From contig NZ_LMNX01000001.1 of assembly GCF_001423425.1 (NCBI RefSeq), positions 826,970 to 890,969 of the forward strand: DNA of 64,000 nt. Reading direction: 5' to 3'. Source of the stretch: Rhizobium sp. Leaf306 (lineage in GTDB: Bacteria > Pseudomonadota > Alphaproteobacteria > Rhizobiales > Rhizobiaceae). The first letter of the stretch is position 1, and each line of letters starts with the position of its first letter. The notes below the pieces were generated by a model. The model was given only the letters and a program-made list of their open reading frames with translations. It ran no database searches and was not told the origin of the DNA. The position numbers were made by a program, and so were the translations under genes. Below are positions 56,297 to 64,000 of this stretch, piece by piece.

Positions 56297-57160
56297 TTAG
56301 CTTTCTTTCGCCAGCCGTGGATCGACGAGATCGCGCAGGCCATCCCCCAACAATTGCAGGGAGAGAACCGAAAACACGATGGCGAGGCCCGGAAACACCA
56401 TCAGCCACGGAGCGTTGTTCATGTATTCGCGACCTGAAGCGAGCATCGTGCCCCAGGTCGGCATGTCAGTGGAAACACCGACGCCGAGGAAAGAGAGGCT
56501 CGCTTCCGCCAGCATCGCCGAGGCGAACACGAAGGTTGCCTGCACGAGAATGGGCGATGCGAGGTTGAGGAGAACGTGGCGGAGCAGGATCTGCCATGTC
56601 GGCAGGCCCATGGCGACGGCCGCCTCGATATAGGGCAGTTCGCGCAACACCAGCGTCGAGCCGCGGATGATGCGGGCAAGACGCGGCGCGTAGGTGATGC
56701 CGAGCGCCAGGATGACGGTCGTCAGCGACGGACCGAGTGCTGCGACCAGTGCGATCGCGAGCAGGATATCCGGAAACGACATCATCGCATCGAGCAGGCG
56801 CGAGATCGGTGCATCGAGCTTGCGGAAGAAGCCGGCGGCAACACCCAGGATGACGCCGAGCACCGTGGAGATGGCGACCACGCCGAGGCTGACCAGCAGC
56901 GAAATCCGCCCTGCGAAGATGGCGCGCGAAAAGATGTCGCGGCCGAATTCGTCCGTGCCGAAGAAATTCGCCATCGACGGCGGCTTCAGCTTGTTGACGA
57001 TCGACAGTTTGTTCGGCGCGTAAGGCGCGACCCAGGGCGCAAGCAATGCTGCCGCGACAACGACCACGAGAATGATGGCGCCGGCAAGCATCGCGCGGTT
57101 TCCGAACAGGCGGCGAAGGCTTGACGCGAAGGGCATGGAAACGGAGGCCATGGTGTTCAT
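56297..57160 (-). CDS. ABC transporter permease, DppC type
   Basis: 287 residues with six membrane segments, an N-terminal OppC-type extension and the EAA loop (Y-I-E-A-A-V-A-M-G-L-P). Inner-membrane half of the peptide channel. Its start overlaps the stop of the DppB-like gene by 4 bases. Confidence 0.93.
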   Translation of the reverse strand: MNTMASVSMPFASSLRRLFGNRAMLAGAIILVVVVAAALLAPWVAPYAPNKLSIVNKLKPPSMANFFGTDEFGRDIFSRAIFAGRISLLVSLGVVAISTVLGVILGVAAGFFRKLDAPISRLLDAMMSFPDILLAIALVAALGPSLTTVILALGITYAPRLARIIRGSTLVLRELPYIEAAVAMGLPTWQILLRHVLLNLASPILVQATFVFASAMLAEASLSFLGVGVSTDMPTWGTMLASGREYMNNAPWLMVFPGLAIVFSVLSLQLLGDGLRDLVDPRLAKES

Positions 57161-58107
57161 AGGCGCACCCGCGGATCAACGATGATGTAGAGCATGTCGA
57201 CGATGAAGTTGATGAGAACGTAGATGGCGGCAACGACGAGCAGCGCACCCTGGATGACCGGATAATCACGCCGCAACACGGCTGACACGACAAGGTTGCC
57301 GACGCCGGGAAGACCGAACACGGTTTCCGTCACGACAGCACCCGCGACCAGCATGGCGACCGACAGACCGATGACGGTGATGATCGGGATCAGCGCGTTC
57401 TTCAAGGCGTGCTTGAGGATAACGCGGCCTTCGCCCGCTCCCTTGGCGCGCGCCGTGCGCACATAATCGTCGCCGAGCACATCGAGCATTGCGGCGCGGG
57501 TGAAGCGGGTGATCAGCGCCGAGTTGACGACGCCGAGTGCCACGGCCGGCAGGACGAGGTGATGCAGCCGCTCGAAAAACGGCGTGCCCGGACCGCCGTA
57601 GCCGGAGGCCGGGAACCAGCCCTGCCCGACCGCGAAGATCTGGATCAGCATCAGGCCCAGCCAGAAGCTCGGCACGCTTGCGGCAACCATGGTCAGCGTC
57701 ACGACGACCTGATCGAAGATCGTGCCGCGCTTGACGGCGGAGAGAATGCCGACGGGAAGCGCGATGGCAACCGCGATCAGGATCGAGAACAGCGTGAGGA
57801 AAAAGGTTGGCTCCGCACGCGCGGCAAGTGCAGTCGTGACCGGCTGGTTCAAGAAGATGGACTGACCGAGATCGCCTTTCAGAATGCCCAGCACGAACTG
57901 GCCGTACTGGACGAGCATGGGCGCATCGAGGCCCATGCGGGTGCGCAGCTGCGCGATGTCTTCCGGGGTCGCATCCGACCCCAGCATGACAGCGGCAGGA
58001 TCGCCAGGCGTCACGCGAACGATGATGAAGACCACCGTCACGACGAGGGCGAGCACGATGGCCATGCCCCCCAGCCGTTTCAAAAGTGCCTGTGCGATCC
58101 TTGCCAT
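57157..58107 (-). CDS. ABC transporter permease, DppB type
   Basis: 316 residues with six membrane segments. The N-terminus (V-F-I-I-V-R-V-T-P-G-D-P-A) and the EAA-type loop (Y-V-R-T-A-R-A-K-G-A-G-E) are those of the DppB/OppB family. Forms the channel with the DppC-type partner. It follows the binding-protein gene by 22 bp. Confidence 0.94.
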   Translation of the reverse strand: MARIAQALLKRLGGMAIVLALVVTVVFIIVRVTPGDPAAVMLGSDATPEDIAQLRTRMGLDAPMLVQYGQFVLGILKGDLGQSIFLNQPVTTALAARAEPTFFLTLFSILIAVAIALPVGILSAVKRGTIFDQVVVTLTMVAASVPSFWLGLMLIQIFAVGQGWFPASGYGGPGTPFFERLHHLVLPAVALGVVNSALITRFTRAAMLDVLGDDYVRTARAKGAGEGRVILKHALKNALIPIITVIGLSVAMLVAGAVVTETVFGLPGVGNLVVSAVLRRDYPVIQGALLVVAAIYVLINFIVDMLYIIVDPRVRL

Positions 58108-58129
58108 AGCCAGTCCCTAGTTATCCAGC

Positions 58130-59659
58130 TTACTTCTTCGGGCTCACGTTCCAGAAATGCGGCCAGTAGGTCGGCTCATAACCGGAAACGCCGTTGGCGA
58201 GACCCGAAACACCATTGAAGTTGCCGACCTTGTAGAGCGGCGCATCGTCGTAGATGACCGTCTGGATGGCGTCCCAGGCCGTCTTCTTGGCATCATCGGT
58301 CGTGGCGTCCATGTAGGCCGCAACGGCCTTGGTCTTCTGGTCGGAGACGTACCAGCCCGGATAGGTGTCGGTGATCGTGTTGATCGTCGTCGGATCGCCC
58401 GGGAAGTTGGAGTGGGTGATGAAGATATCCCACTGCTTGGCGTCGGCACGACGGGTCGTCAGCGTTGCCCAGTCGACCACCTGCAGATCGACCTTGAAGC
58501 CTGCAGCTTCCAGATAGGCCTTGGCGACTTCGCCGATCTTGTAATGGAATTCATACTGGCGGCTGGTCATCAGGCGCAGCGGCTGGCCATCGTAACCGGC
58601 AGCCTTGAGCAGCTTGGCAGCTGCTTCCGGATCGCCTTCGCCGTAACGGGCAACGCCCGCTTCGGTGTGCCAGAAGGAGCCTTCCGGGAAGATCGAGGCA
58701 TCAACGCTGAAGAAGCGGTCATCGGAGAAAGCGGCGAGCATCATGTCCGACGCGTTGAGCGCTGCCTGAACGGCCTGACGGAGTTCCTTCTTGACCAGAA
58801 GGCCTTCCTTCATGTTCATGTTCATTGATGCCCAGCCTGCATTCTTGAAGATGACGGGCTTGGCGTTGCTGCTCTTTTCGACGCGCTCATAGGCGCTGAC
58901 CGGCAGCGAGTCGGCGAAATCGAACTGGCCGGAGATCAGGCCTTCGACGCGGGTATTAGCGTCTGGAACCGGCACGAAGCGGATTTCCTTGGCGATCGCC
59001 TCGCGCTTGCCGGCATAATTGCTCGGCGTGCCCTCGGGCGACTTGTAGCCGTCGAAACGGACGAGCTGGGTATACTGGTCGGGCTTGCGTTCCTTCAGCG
59101 AATAAGGACCCGTGCCGACGAATTCGGTCAGCGTATCGGCGATCTTTTCGGATGGCAAGATGACCGACGCCTGCGACAGGGTCGCGAGCAGCGGCGCATA
59201 GCGCGACTTCAGCTTGATGACGACGGCATGGTCGCCATCTTCCGCGATGCTTTCGACGACGCCGGCAACCTGCTTGCCCTTGGAATTGATCGTCATCCAG
59301 CGCTTCAGCGAGGCGGTGACGTCCTTGGCATCGAAGTCGCTGCCATCGTGAAACTTCACGCCTTCGCGCAGCGGGATCTTGTAGGTAAGACCATCTTCCG
59401 AAAGCGTCGGCATGGCAGCGGCCAGAAGCGGCACGGACTTCCACTCGGCGTCGTAGGTGTAGAGCGTTTCGAAAATGTGCTGGTCGATCGTCAGCACGAT
59501 ATCGGTCGGCGTCTGCATCACGTCGAGCGACGGCGGCTCGCCGATCGTCGCAACCGTCAGCACGCCGTCGCCTGCCTGGGCGTTCGCCTTTGTCAGCGCC
59601 AGGCTGCTGGTGCCGGCCAAAGCCGCCAGCGTCATGAGAACAAGTGCACTCTTTTTCAT
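58130..59659 (-). CDS. ABC transporter periplasmic substrate-binding protein (peptide type, family 5)
   Basis: 509 residues from the ATG at 59659, with AAGGGG 6 bases upstream; an ATG at 59665 touches that element and is less likely. Signal peptide cleaved near A-N-A-Q-A. SBP family 5 pattern: E-P-P-S-L-D, L-T-Y-K-I-P-L-R-E-G-V-K-F-H-D-G-S. Binds the imported peptide or a related compound; the ligand cannot be told. It follows the M81 peptidase gene by 63 bp in the same direction. Confidence 0.94.
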   Translation of the reverse strand: MKKSALVLMTLAALAGTSSLALTKANAQAGDGVLTVATIGEPPSLDVMQTPTDIVLTIDQHIFETLYTYDAEWKSVPLLAAAMPTLSEDGLTYKIPLREGVKFHDGSDFDAKDVTASLKRWMTINSKGKQVAGVVESIAEDGDHAVVIKLKSRYAPLLATLSQASVILPSEKIADTLTEFVGTGPYSLKERKPDQYTQLVRFDGYKSPEGTPSNYAGKREAIAKEIRFVPVPDANTRVEGLISGQFDFADSLPVSAYERVEKSSNAKPVIFKNAGWASMNMNMKEGLLVKKELRQAVQAALNASDMMLAAFSDDRFFSVDASIFPEGSFWHTEAGVARYGEGDPEAAAKLLKAAGYDGQPLRLMTSRQYEFHYKIGEVAKAYLEAAGFKVDLQVVDWATLTTRRADAKQWDIFITHSNFPGDPTTINTITDTYPGWYVSDQKTKAVAAYMDATTDDAKKTAWDAIQTVIYDDAPLYKVGNFNGVSGLANGVSGYEPTYWPHFWNVSPKK

Positions 59660-59722
59660 TGTCATCCCCTTGTTGTCTTCAGTGGTCAAATCCCGGCCGG
59701 CTTTCCTGTCCGGTCGAAAAAT

Positions 59723-61204
59723 TCAGGCATCCAGTCCCAGCGGATCGGCGACGCGCGGCCATATTTCGAGGCTCGCCTTGCGATAGGGCGTCGTTGCGGG
59801 ATTGGTCGGGTAACAGGTCGGCGCGGCGATATAGACGATCTCAGACGAGACCGGCTGGAAGCCCGCGTGAAAATGGTTGGTCGACTTGACGAGCAGATAG
59901 GATTTCGCCGCGAAATCGATGCCCTGATTGGCAAAGATGTCGGGCTGGTAGGTCTGGGTGCGGCTGGTGATCAGCACGATATCGATACGGGTGCCGACCG
60001 GGCGCACGACGGCGGTGCTGCCGAGCGTGACGCGGCTGTTGCGAAAGCTCTGCCAGCCCGCATCGAATACGCTTTGCACCGTGACGCGCAGATCAAGCGG
60101 TTCACCGCCTTCCGGACCGGATTTTCCACCAATGCGCAGGCTGAGTTCCGCGCCCTCTCCTGCCGCCTGGCAGAAGGTGACGGCAATCGGATCCCAGATG
60201 GTCGCAACGGCGAAATCATCCATGCCGCGTTCCATCATCCGGCGCAGGATGAAGGTCGCATCACCCGCCACGCCGCCGCCGGGATTGTCCCAGACATCGG
60301 CGATCGTCACCGGCAATCCGGGATGCGAGGCGCGGATCAACACGGCCTTGTCGAGGCCCGCTTCGGTATCGAGCATGGGCATCGCAGTCTGCCGGCGCAG
60401 GCTGTAGAGCTCGCGCCCCAGGGAGGCCGCCAGCGCATCGCCCTTGGCCTTGTCGTTGTCCGTCACGACGACGATGCGGGTGCCCATGTCGGGCAGGTCG
60501 CCGGCCATGAAGCCATGGATGACCGAGGCCGACAGGATGCCGTCCTTGCCTTCCATTGCCTGCATGCGATCGACGAAGGAGCGCATCGGCTCGCGGCTGG
60601 TCGGGAAGATCGTGATCATCCGGCAGTCGAATGTGGAGATGACCGGCTTGATCTTGCCCTTCAAGGCCTGCAGCGCCAGCTCGATCACGTGTTCGCCGCG
60701 CTGTTCGAAATCCGTATGGGGGAATTCGAGGAAGGCAGCCATGATATCGAGATTGGCGACACGCAGCGCCGTCAGGTGACTGTGCGGATCGAATTCGGCG
60801 GCAACCAGAACATCCGGGCCGACAATCTGCCGGACACGGGCCAGAAAATCGCCTTCGGGATCGTCATAGCCCTGCGCGGCCATTGCACCGTGAAGACCGA
60901 GCACGACGCCATCGACGGGAAGCGCTTCCGTCAGTTCGGAGAGGATCAGGTCGCGCAGCGCCTCATAGGTCTGGCGCTGGATCAGGCCGGCGGGCTCTGC
61001 CCAGCAGGACGTGCCCTCGATCACGGTAAAACCTTCGGCCCGGCCTCGGCGGCGCAGAATTGGCACGACGGACGAGCACAGCGTCGGCGTATCCGGATGC
61101 TCTCCGGGCCCGGCGAAGAACGCCGCCTTGAAGGCGTTCATATCCGTCGGAACGGGAGAAAATGTGTTGGTCTCGGTCGCCAGCGAGGCGGTGAAGATGC
61201 GCAT
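59723..61204 (-). CDS. M81 family metallopeptidase (MlrC type)
   Basis: 493 residues. The M81 family was named for MlrC, the last enzyme of microcystin breakdown, which cuts short peptides with unusual residues. The pattern is complete: N-terminal A-T-E-T-N-T-F-S-P, L-H-G-A-M, the metal-ligand block D-P-H-S-H, F-P-H-T-D, and the C-terminal domain. No signal peptide, so it acts in the cytoplasm on imported substrates. It is the first gene before the transporter. Two operator-like sites lie 161-250 bp upstream. Confidence 0.9.
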   Translation of the reverse strand: MRIFTASLATETNTFSPVPTDMNAFKAAFFAGPGEHPDTPTLCSSVVPILRRRGRAEGFTVIEGTSCWAEPAGLIQRQTYEALRDLILSELTEALPVDGVVLGLHGAMAAQGYDDPEGDFLARVRQIVGPDVLVAAEFDPHSHLTALRVANLDIMAAFLEFPHTDFEQRGEHVIELALQALKGKIKPVISTFDCRMITIFPTSREPMRSFVDRMQAMEGKDGILSASVIHGFMAGDLPDMGTRIVVVTDNDKAKGDALAASLGRELYSLRRQTAMPMLDTEAGLDKAVLIRASHPGLPVTIADVWDNPGGGVAGDATFILRRMMERGMDDFAVATIWDPIAVTFCQAAGEGAELSLRIGGKSGPEGGEPLDLRVTVQSVFDAGWQSFRNSRVTLGSTAVVRPVGTRIDIVLITSRTQTYQPDIFANQGIDFAAKSYLLVKSTNHFHAGFQPVSSEIVYIAAPTCYPTNPATTPYRKASLEIWPRVADPLGLDA

Positions 61205-61364
61205 ATGTCTTATCCGGATAGGTCCAACGGCATCAGGCTCCCGTCATGGTCACCGAGCGCCAGCACCCCTATTGCATGAATTTTGTCGATCGCCGGAGCA
61301 GGCATGCCACGCTCCGGAAAACCTCAGTCCCGTTTCTCGTTCAGTTCGCCCATTCACCATTTTG

Positions 61365-61381
61365 GTGTAATTTATTTTCTT
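61365..61381 (-). promoter_or_regulatory. Putative RpiR operator, copy 1
   Basis: GTGTAATTTATTTTCTT on +. It is the same as copy 2 over its first 16 bases, including part of the flanks (CACCA then TTTG before it), and matches 13 of 16 aligned bases of the palindromic site at 62730. Lies 161 bp upstream of the M81 start. Confidence 0.55.
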
Positions 61382-61436
61382 CATAATGCGTCAAACCCGG
61401 CTGAAGTCAACGAATTTCCAGAACTCGCACCAATTT

Positions 61437-61453
61437 GTGTAATTTATTTTCTA
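61437..61453 (-). promoter_or_regulatory. Putative RpiR operator, copy 2
   Basis: GTGTAATTTATTTTCTA on +, preceded by CACCAATTT. It is spaced 72 bp (about seven helical turns) from copy 1, which would suit looping or cooperative binding of a dimeric repressor. Confidence 0.55.
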
Positions 61454-61508
61454 CAGATCTGAATTCGGGGAAATTTTCACCTTCATGGCATTTCGCGCTG
61501 CGAACATG

Positions 61509-61534
61509 AAAAAGGGCGCCCGAAACAGGCGCCC
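61509..61534 (-). terminator. Intrinsic terminator of the PLP-enzyme gene
   Basis: Reading leftward, GGGCGCC and GGCGCCC form a perfect 7-bp stem with a 7-base loop, followed by TTTTT. It lies 36 bp after the stop codon and makes the PLP-enzyme gene a separate transcript from the M81 operon. Confidence 0.9.
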
Positions 61535-61569
61535 GATTTTCATTCGCTCGGAGGAAATCGATCCGTCAG

Positions 61570-62658
61570 CTACCAGACGGTGCCGCGGGCATCGACGTTT
61601 TCGACCCGCGTGACGATGCCGTCCCGATGAAACACCATCCGGTCGAACAGGTTAGTGACGACGCAGGTGTGGTTCGGCACGACCTTCACGATCTGACCGA
61701 TCTCCGCAAACGGCACTGCACAGCCCGAGAGATCGACCACCGCATGTTCTTCCGACAGCGAGACGATCCGCGCGCCCTCGAAGCCGACGAGTGAACCGTA
61801 ATCCGAAAAGCCGAGCAGATCGGAGGTCAGCGCCTTCGAGCCGCAGTCGAGCACCGCCCGGTCAGGCGCCGGCTTCGAAACGACCGTTGCGAGGATATTC
61901 ATGGCCAGATCGTCTGGCCTGCAGTGACCGGCGCGCACCATGCTGCGGTCGTTATAGACATAGGTGCCGGCCCGATGTTCGGTGGCGGAGGGCACCAGAT
62001 GCGCCGAAAAGAGATCCGGCGAACCGCCGCTGGACCGCACCGGGCATTCGATGCCCTTTTCCGACAGAAGCGACATGGTGGTCGCCATGAACTCCTCGAC
62101 GGCCTCTGCGCCACCGATGGCCGGGTAGGTCATGATGCCACCGAAGCGCAGGCCGGGCGCCGCCGCAATCTTCTCAGCGAGAGCCACCGCCTGTTCCGGC
62201 GTCTGCACGCCGCAGCGTTTTGCGCCCGTATCGCATTCGATCAGGACGGTCAGCGGGCGATCGGCATCGAACGTTGCAGACAGGCCCGACACGGTCGTTT
62301 CACTATCTGCGACGACGGCAAGCTTTGACAAGCGCGCATTCAGCGCCTTCAGCCGCGCAAGTTTCACCGGTCCGAGGATATTGTAGGTGATCAGGATGTC
62401 GTCGAAACCGGCATCGGCGAACACTTCGGCTTCGGTGACCTTCTGGCAATTGAGGCCGACGGCGCCGGCTTCGATCTGCTGGCGGGCGACGGCTGCGATC
62501 TTGTGGGTCTTGATATGCGGTCGGAACGCCTTGCCCTGCGCATCGCAGTAACCCTGCACCCGCGCAATATTGGCGGCAAGCCGATCCTCGTCGATCACAG
62601 GCATCGGCGTTGCGATCTGATCGAGCGGCGTGCCGGGTTCAGGCCAGGGATAGTTCAT
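61570..62658 (-). CDS. D-threonine aldolase / D-serine dehydratase-like PLP enzyme
   Basis: 362 residues from the ATG at 62658. Fold-type III PLP enzyme (alanine-racemase-like N-terminal barrel plus a C-terminal domain). The PLP lysine is one of the two in the R-P-H-I-K-T-H-K motif at residues 46-53. The metal-binding H-x-C pair typical of eukaryotic-type D-serine dehydratase and D-threonine aldolase appears as P-N-H-T-C-V-V near the C-terminus. It should break down a D-3-hydroxy amino acid in the cytoplasm. It is divergent from the RpiR gene, with a palindromic site between them. Confidence 0.9.
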   Translation of the reverse strand: MNYPWPEPGTPLDQIATPMPVIDEDRLAANIARVQGYCDAQGKAFRPHIKTHKIAAVARQQIEAGAVGLNCQKVTEAEVFADAGFDDILITYNILGPVKLARLKALNARLSKLAVVADSETTVSGLSATFDADRPLTVLIECDTGAKRCGVQTPEQAVALAEKIAAAPGLRFGGIMTYPAIGGAEAVEEFMATTMSLLSEKGIECPVRSSGGSPDLFSAHLVPSATEHRAGTYVYNDRSMVRAGHCRPDDLAMNILATVVSKPAPDRAVLDCGSKALTSDLLGFSDYGSLVGFEGARIVSLSEEHAVVDLSGCAVPFAEIGQIVKVVPNHTCVVTNLFDRMVFHRDGIVTRVENVDARGTVW

Positions 62659-62729
62659 GATGTAAACCTCTGTGGGCATGGCTGGTTTCGTTGATGCTTG
62701 CCCGCTTTGTGCTATCAGGGCAAGAACTG

Positions 62730-62746
62730 GTGAAATTCATTTTCAC
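62730..62746. promoter_or_regulatory. Putative RpiR operator, palindromic copy between the divergent genes
   Basis: GTGAAATTCATTTTCAC: perfect GTGAAA/TTTCAC arms around a 5-bp spacer. It lies 72 bp before the PLP-enzyme start and 49 bp before the RpiR-gene start, the right place for autoregulation and control of the enzyme gene. It shares 13 of 16 aligned bases with the two copies upstream of the M81 gene. Confidence 0.65.
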
Positions 62747-62794
62747 GATCGTGACGTGCTTCGTTTGTGCGACCAGTTTCGAGGAAGATACCTG

Positions 62795-63658
62795 ATGGAC
62801 CTGTTTCACGCGCTTTCCGATGAAGACGGCAGGCTCTCGAGCCTGGAGACGAAACTGGCGCAGTTCGCGCTCGCCAATGTCGATTTCGTGGTCAATTCGT
62901 CGATCAGCGATCTGGCCGAGCGTGCCGGGGTTTCGCCGCCGACCGTGACAAGGTTCTGCCGCCGGCTGGGTTGCCAGGGCTATTCCGATTTCAAGGTGCA
63001 GCTGGCCAAGATGGCCTATGTCGGCCTGCGCTATCTGAAACCGGAAGCGCCGACCGCGACGGTGGAAGAGGTGGCCCAGGACATCATCTCGAAAGCCCAG
63101 AACGCGCTTTTCGACCTGCACCGGCAGCTCGATCTCGCCGCGATCGAGAAGGCGGCGCAGATGCTGCGCGGCGCCGACTTCATCCAGGCATTCGGTGCCA
63201 GCGGCAATTCCGCGATGGTCGTCAACGAGCTGCACAATCGCCTCTTTCGTCTCGGCTGCCGCATCAATGCATCGAACGACCACAACATGAACCTGATGAT
63301 CTCGGCGGCGACCCAGCCTGGCACGGTCGTGTTCGGATCGTCCTATACCGGCCGCGACATGGGTCTCGTGCAATGCCTCAAGCTGCTGCGTCAACATGGC
63401 ATTCCCACCATCGTGATGACGCAGCGGGGCTCGCCTGTCGCCGATGCGGCCGACCTGACGATCGCCATCGACATGCAGGAGGGCAAGAACATCTTCCGCC
63501 CCACCTCGACCCGCTTTGCCTATCTCGCTGCGATCGACATCCTCGCCAACATGGTCGCCTATGCCGACCGCAACATTGCGCTCAAGGCGCTGCGCAGCAT
63601 CAAGGAAGAACTGGTGCGCAACCGCGACGGCGACGACCGCCAGCTTCTCGGCGACTGA
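62795..63658 (+). CDS. MurR/RpiR family transcriptional regulator
   Basis: 287 residues from the ATG at 62795. N-terminal RpiR-type HTH (S-S-I-S-D-L-A-E-R-A-G-V-S-P-P-T-V-T-R-F-C-R), then a SIS domain at about 125-260 with G-A-S-G-N-S-A-M-V and F-G-S-S-Y-T-G-R-D as the phosphosugar-type binding loops. Family members usually repress catabolic genes and respond to a small metabolite. Here the neighbours process peptides and amino acids, so the effector may not be a sugar phosphate. Convergent with the RidA gene. Confidence 0.93.
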   Translation: MDLFHALSDEDGRLSSLETKLAQFALANVDFVVNSSISDLAERAGVSPPTVTRFCRRLGCQGYSDFKVQLAKMAYVGLRYLKPEAPTATVEEVAQDIISKAQNALFDLHRQLDLAAIEKAAQMLRGADFIQAFGASGNSAMVVNELHNRLFRLGCRINASNDHNMNLMISAATQPGTVVFGSSYTGRDMGLVQCLKLLRQHGIPTIVMTQRGSPVADAADLTIAIDMQEGKNIFRPTSTRFAYLAAIDILANMVAYADRNIALKALRSIKEELVRNRDGDDRQLLGD

Positions 63659-63676
63659 CGGTCGTCATTGACACAA

Positions 63677-64000
63677 TCAGTCGATCGGCTTGTAGGCGAT
63701 CACGTCCATCTCGACCTTGGCATCGACCATCAGCGGCGACTGGACCGTCGAGCGTGCCGGCGGATGATCGATGAAGTGCTTCTGGAACACGGCGTTAAAG
63801 CTGGAGAAGTCACGGGCATCGTCGAGCCAGACGTTGACCTTCACGACGTCGGCGAGCGTGCAGTCCGCAAGCGCCAGCACGTCTTTGATATTGGCAACGA
63901 CCTGTTCGGTCTGGGCCACGATGCCACCGGTCACCACTTCGCCATCCACCGTCGGCACCTGTCCGGAGACATAAACGAAATCGCCGGCGCGGACCGCCTT
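63677..64000 (-). CDS. RidA family protein (5' end outside window)
   Basis: The frame is open to the last base of the window, so the N-terminus is missing; 107 residues are visible. The pattern is that of RidA/YjgF enamine/imine deaminases: G-D-F-V-Y-V-S-G-Q-V-P, Q-T-E-Q-V-V-A-N-I-K, then P-P-A-R-S-T-V with the Arg that binds the carboxylate. RidA removes reactive imines released by PLP enzymes such as serine/threonine dehydratases, which fits the neighbouring D-threonine aldolase/D-serine dehydratase-like enzyme. Confidence 0.92.
   Translation of the reverse strand, partial: KAVRAGDFVYVSGQVPTVDGEVVTGGIVAQTEQVVANIKDVLALADCTLADVVKVNVWLDDARDFSSFNAVFQKHFIDHPPARSTVQSPLMVDAKVEMDVIAYKPID

Larger units (their letters stand above)
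61205..61569. promoter_or_regulatory. Control region upstream of the M81-transporter operon
   Basis: 365 bp. The right end carries the terminator of the PLP-enzyme gene (61509-61534). The middle carries two copies of a 17-bp operator-like element (61365 and 61437, 72 bp apart). The left 160 bp should hold the promoter. No gene is supported here. Confidence 0.7.

Noticed and set aside
59228..61279. 683-codon open frame on + opposite the binding-protein and M81 genes
   Set aside because: Spans two well-supported genes on the other strand and shows no domain of its own.

Overview
The window is typical of a chromosomal segment from a member of the Rhizobiaceae (Rhizobium, Neorhizobium or Agrobacterium-like; the species cannot be fixed from sequence alone). 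The signs are: a che operon in the order icpA-cheS-cheY1-cheA-cheW-cheR-cheB-cheY2-cheD-cheT followed by fliF-visN-visR; a bcsN-bcsA-bcsB cellulose operon; the murA/DUF2948/hisD/UPF0262/LMW-phosphatase/infA/maf/yacG housekeeping block; a BA14K protein; and high-GC coding sequence. No IS element, prophage, CRISPR array or plasmid function was seen.

Layout. 1-14280: motility and chemotaxis. A partial DUF1217 flagellar-region gene on + converges on visR, and everything from icpA down to visR reads leftward with tightly packed or overlapping genes. 14281-22689: cellulose synthesis, with a TPR envelope protein divergent from bcsN-bcsA-bcsB. 22700-26876: DNA glycosylase, a DUF2231 membrane protein with a sorbosone-dehydrogenase-like enzyme, a clear intrinsic terminator, and an omega-aminotransferase. 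27228-34916: a large alpha-2-macroglobulin-like protein (intact CAEQ thioester motif) followed by penicillin-binding protein 1C. 34969-36324: a TadG/vWA protein. 36644-43856: tRNA-Phe, the housekeeping block with an SDR gene inserted after murA, a small conserved-looking protein and tRNA-Thr. 43857-44851: a gene-poor, lower-GC stretch holding a two-gene mini-operon (60-aa HTH-like protein and 45-aa basic protein) that ends in a perfect 13-bp hairpin. 44925-51608: a Tat-exported GH5 endoglucanase divergent from a five-gene polysaccharide operon (GT4, GT4, GT26/WecG, GT2, flippase). 51756-54467: a LapG-like cysteine protease family protein, a BA14K protein and an RTX protein. 54489-64000: a dipeptide-type ABC transporter with an M81 (MlrC-type) peptidase, a D-threonine aldolase/D-serine dehydratase-like PLP enzyme, an RpiR/MurR regulator and a RidA homologue.

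How it fits together. The left part controls swimming (VisN/VisR and the Che system). The centre makes cellulose and probably a second surface polysaccharide, with possible trimming by GH5 and adhesion by the RTX protein, so much of the window concerns the motile/attached switch. The right end looks like a catabolic regulon for small peptides or D-amino-acid-containing compounds. Three near-identical 17-bp sites (two upstream of the M81 gene, one between the PLP-enzyme gene and the RpiR gene) look like RpiR operators tying it together. That regulon, the polysaccharide cluster without its initiating and polymerising genes, and the small HTH pair next to tRNA-Thr are the best candidates for something undescribed.
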